The notes below the pieces were generated by a model. The model searched no databases. It was not told the origin of the DNA and was given only the letters and a program-made list of their open reading frames with translations. A stretch of 7,763 nucleotides of DNA from an uncultured Lachnospiraceae bacterium (lineage in GTDB: Bacteria > Bacillota > Clostridia > Lachnospirales > Lachnospiraceae). Position 1 is the stretch's first letter. Each line of letters starts with the position of its first letter. The stretch is from contig CAJTSL010000097.1 in assembly GCA_910578845.1 (NCBI GenBank), forward strand, positions 1-7,763. Direction: 5' to 3'. Below are positions 6,242 to 7,763 of the stretch, in pieces. The position numbers and the translations under genes were made by a program.

Positions 6242-7411
6242 TTAATTTCCTGCCCAATCCAAAATATGCTGCATCATTTTCTGGTAAGTGAAACAATTAA
6301 GCACCTTTTCCTGCCCTGCCCGCGCAATCTCTTCTCTCTCCTTATCATGGGCGAGATAATAATCGACCTTCTCTAACAGCTCCTCCGGCGTTTTGAACAT
6401 AACAATCTCTTTATCCTCTTCAAACAATTCCGCCGTCTCCGCACAATAATTGGTAAGGGCAAACCCTCCTACTCCCATAATATCTATGACACGCTTTGCT
6501 GTTCCGCCTTCGATTCCTTTTAATGAAATGTTGAGATTGATCTTACTGCTTACGAATACTTTCGACGCCGGTTCCCCCGTGACGACTGGCGGCTTGATCG
6601 TTACGCCTGGCAAAAGCGATTGCTCTATTCTACTATTCGTATATAAGAATACCTGATGCGTTTCTGCTAGCATATTAAGAACACAGACTCTTTCTATGTT
6701 CCCCAATTTACGGATCAGATGGGAAATCTCAAACAGCCTGACATCTTCAATCTCATAAGGGTTATTCAGATGAAATCCTGGGCTAACCATCCTGATATAT
6801 TCTATTATCTCCTGTCCGGTCTGTCCATAGATCCGGTTCATGCCGTCCCATTGAAAGGCTGCTTCCTCGAAGATACTTCGAAAGTAATTCTGTAAATTCG
6901 CAGGGATTGTGTCAATACATGCATCATAGGAATTACGGTCATACAGATTCCCAACAAAACTAATATCACAGATATATCTACCTTCCGTTTTTGCCTTACA
7001 GTCCCACTTGCGAATATCTTCCTCATCTACTGCAAGCGGCTGATACATAACATGTGGCACGCCGGCATCCAAAAACCTTTGCCTATCCAGCTTATCAAAA
7101 GTCGAATACCATACATTATCCAGCTTCCCAATCATTGTATATGGCTTCACATAAGGTGCATCCCAAATCACAGGCACATACCTTATCTTCGCTCCATATG
7201 CTGCTACAGCAAGGTTATAAATCAAATGAACCGACACGATCAGTTGAAGATCATGCGCTTCGATATAAGCCACCAAAGCATCTACCTCTTCCTGGCTCAA
7301 TGTAGAATTCTCCAATGTCTTAGGATATTCATATACCGTATGTCCTAACTTACGCAGTGCATTTATAATCTCTTCTGCCCTTGTCGTCCCATATGCATAT
7401 AATATTCTCAT
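6242..7411 (-). CDS. CgeB-like GT-B glycosyltransferase (paralogue C)
   Basis: This 389-residue CgeB-like transferase begins MRILYAYGTTRAEE, with WDAPY at 83-87 and FDKLDRQRF about 20 residues later, at the same residue numbers as in the gene at 2566-3741. The C-terminal half has INLNISLKGIEGG with E301, followed by TAKRVIDIM (D310) where the other two have TPQRIMDIM, then ETAELFEEDKEIVMF. It is the most divergent of the three stand-alone paralogues at the DNA level. It stands alone on its strand between the upstream flagellin's terminator and the convergent fusion gene. ATG 7411 has only a weak GGTGG ribosome site (7416-7420, 4 nt away). No SigD promoter is visible upstream. Expression probably depends on read-through from flagellin or a weak promoter in the terminator's AT-rich flank (TATAGA around 7425-7430). 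A cytosolic role in flagellin glycosylation is inferred from context; donor sugar unknown. Confidence 0.9.
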   Translation of the reverse strand: MRILYAYGTTRAEEIINALRKLGHTVYEYPKTLENSTLSQEEVDALVAYIEAHDLQLIVSVHLIYNLAVAAYGAKIRYVPVIWDAPYVKPYTMIGKLDNVWYSTFDKLDRQRFLDAGVPHVMYQPLAVDEEDIRKWDCKAKTEGRYICDISFVGNLYDRNSYDACIDTIPANLQNYFRSIFEEAAFQWDGMNRIYGQTGQEIIEYIRMVSPGFHLNNPYEIEDVRLFEISHLIRKLGNIERVCVLNMLAETHQVFLYTNSRIEQSLLPGVTIKPPVVTGEPASKVFVSSKINLNISLKGIEGGTAKRVIDIMGVGGFALTNYCAETAELFEEDKEIVMFKTPEELLEKVDYYLAHDKEREEIARAGQEKVLNCFTYQKMMQHILDWAGN

Positions 7412-7446
7412 GCTACCACCATCATCTATACTTTCAGTGTATTTTC

Positions 7447-7480
7447 AAAAAAACAAAGGCTGACTTACGCCAACCTTTGT
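7447..7480 (-). terminator. Intrinsic terminator of the upstream flagellin gene
   Basis: On the minus strand ACAAAGGTTGGC, loop GTAA, GTCAGCCTTTGT makes a 12-bp stem (two G-T wobbles), followed directly by seven T residues. It lies 44 nt after the flagellin stop. This is a textbook rho-independent terminator and should limit flagellin transcription entering the transferase gene that starts at 7411. Confidence 0.92.
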
Positions 7481-7524
7481 CATGTAATTCTATACTGTCT
7501 ATTGTGCTATTCTGTCTTAACTCA

Positions 7525-7763
7525 TTAACCCAGTAAGGACAATGCCAACTGGTTAGACTGATTAGCCTGTGATAACATAGAAGTACCTGCCTGCTGTAAG
7601 ATACTGTTGTTAGAGTATCTAACCATCTCTGTAGCGATATCCGTATCGCGGATCTGGGACTCAGCAGATGTTGTGTTCTCTACGATGTTATCCAAGTTGC
7701 TGATCGTATGCTCAAGCCTGTTCTGGATCGCACCAAGGTCGGAACGCTGTCTGGATACATCCT
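7525..7763 (-). CDS. fliC: Flagellin, C-terminal part (start lies beyond the right edge)
   Basis: These are the last 78 full codons of a flagellin gene, with stop TAA at 7525-7527. The reading frame begins DVSRQRSDLGAIQNRLEHTI and continues SNLDNIVENTTSAES, then IRDTDIATEMVRYS, ending in LSQANQSNQLALSLLG. These are the C-terminal D1 and D0 helices that pack the filament core in the family. The intact stop and strong terminator 44 nt downstream indicate a functional gene end. It is followed on the same strand by glycosyltransferase genes and, about 7.4 kb on, by a second flagellin gene. The central variable domain, where O-linked glycans usually attach, is not in the window. The symbol is a family name. 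Confidence 0.95.
   Translation of the reverse strand, partial: DVSRQRSDLGAIQNRLEHTISNLDNIVENTTSAESQIRDTDIATEMVRYSNNSILQQAGTSMLSQANQSNQLALSLLG

Noticed and set aside
1..7763. Mobile element, CRISPR array or phage-type recombination site
   Set aside because: No transposase or integrase frame, no spaced short repeats and no terminal inverted repeats were seen. The only long direct similarity is between the paralogous coding regions.

Overview
The window looks like chromosomal DNA from a motile, low-to-mid GC Firmicute, most likely a clostridium of the Lachnospiraceae type. The evidence is the flagellin termini (N-terminus MVVQHNITAMNSNRML, C-terminus LSQANQSNQLALSLLG), the strong AAGGAGG ribosome binding site, a SigD/sigma-28 promoter and the protein families present. 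Family and species cannot be fixed from this stretch alone.

Layout. The window starts inside one flagellin gene and ends inside another. Both lie on the minus strand: the left edge holds the first 21 codons of the downstream flagellin (1-65), and the right edge holds the last 78 codons of the upstream flagellin (7525-7763). About 7.2 kb between them is filled by five predicted glycosyltransferase genes. In minus-strand reading order these are a CgeB-like transferase (6242-7411), then a large plus-strand gene (3839-6226), then a tight three-gene minus-strand run (3741 down to 219) of two more CgeB-like transferases and a family-2-type transferase. The run ends exactly where the SigD promoter of the downstream flagellin begins. 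The plus-strand gene encodes a DUF4422 glycosyltransferase domain, a helical/TPR-like middle and a C-terminal CgeB-like GT-B domain in one chain of 795 residues.

How the parts fit. Five glycosyltransferases between two flagellin genes, with no sugar-nucleotide biosynthesis or polysaccharide polymerase gene among them, are best read as a flagellin glycosylation island. The enzymes would decorate flagellin in the cytoplasm before export. This is inference from context and family. The three stand-alone CgeB-like proteins are clear paralogues, and two of them (1370-2569 and 2566-3741) are recent tandem duplicates.

Regulation visible in the sequence. The downstream flagellin has a near-consensus SigD promoter whose -35 element overlaps the stop codon of the preceding glycosyltransferase. 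Its leader of about 120 nt has a small hairpin presenting GGA in the loop upstream of a GGA-containing Shine-Dalgarno, the arrangement expected of a CsrA-controlled flagellin leader. The two transferase units diverge from a compact region near 3791-3819 where the two -10 elements overlap on opposite strands. The upstream flagellin ends in a strong intrinsic terminator. The convergent genes at 6226/6242 share a hairpin without a good T-tract. No tRNA, rRNA, CRISPR array or insertion sequence was seen, and no gap between genes exceeds about 155 bases.
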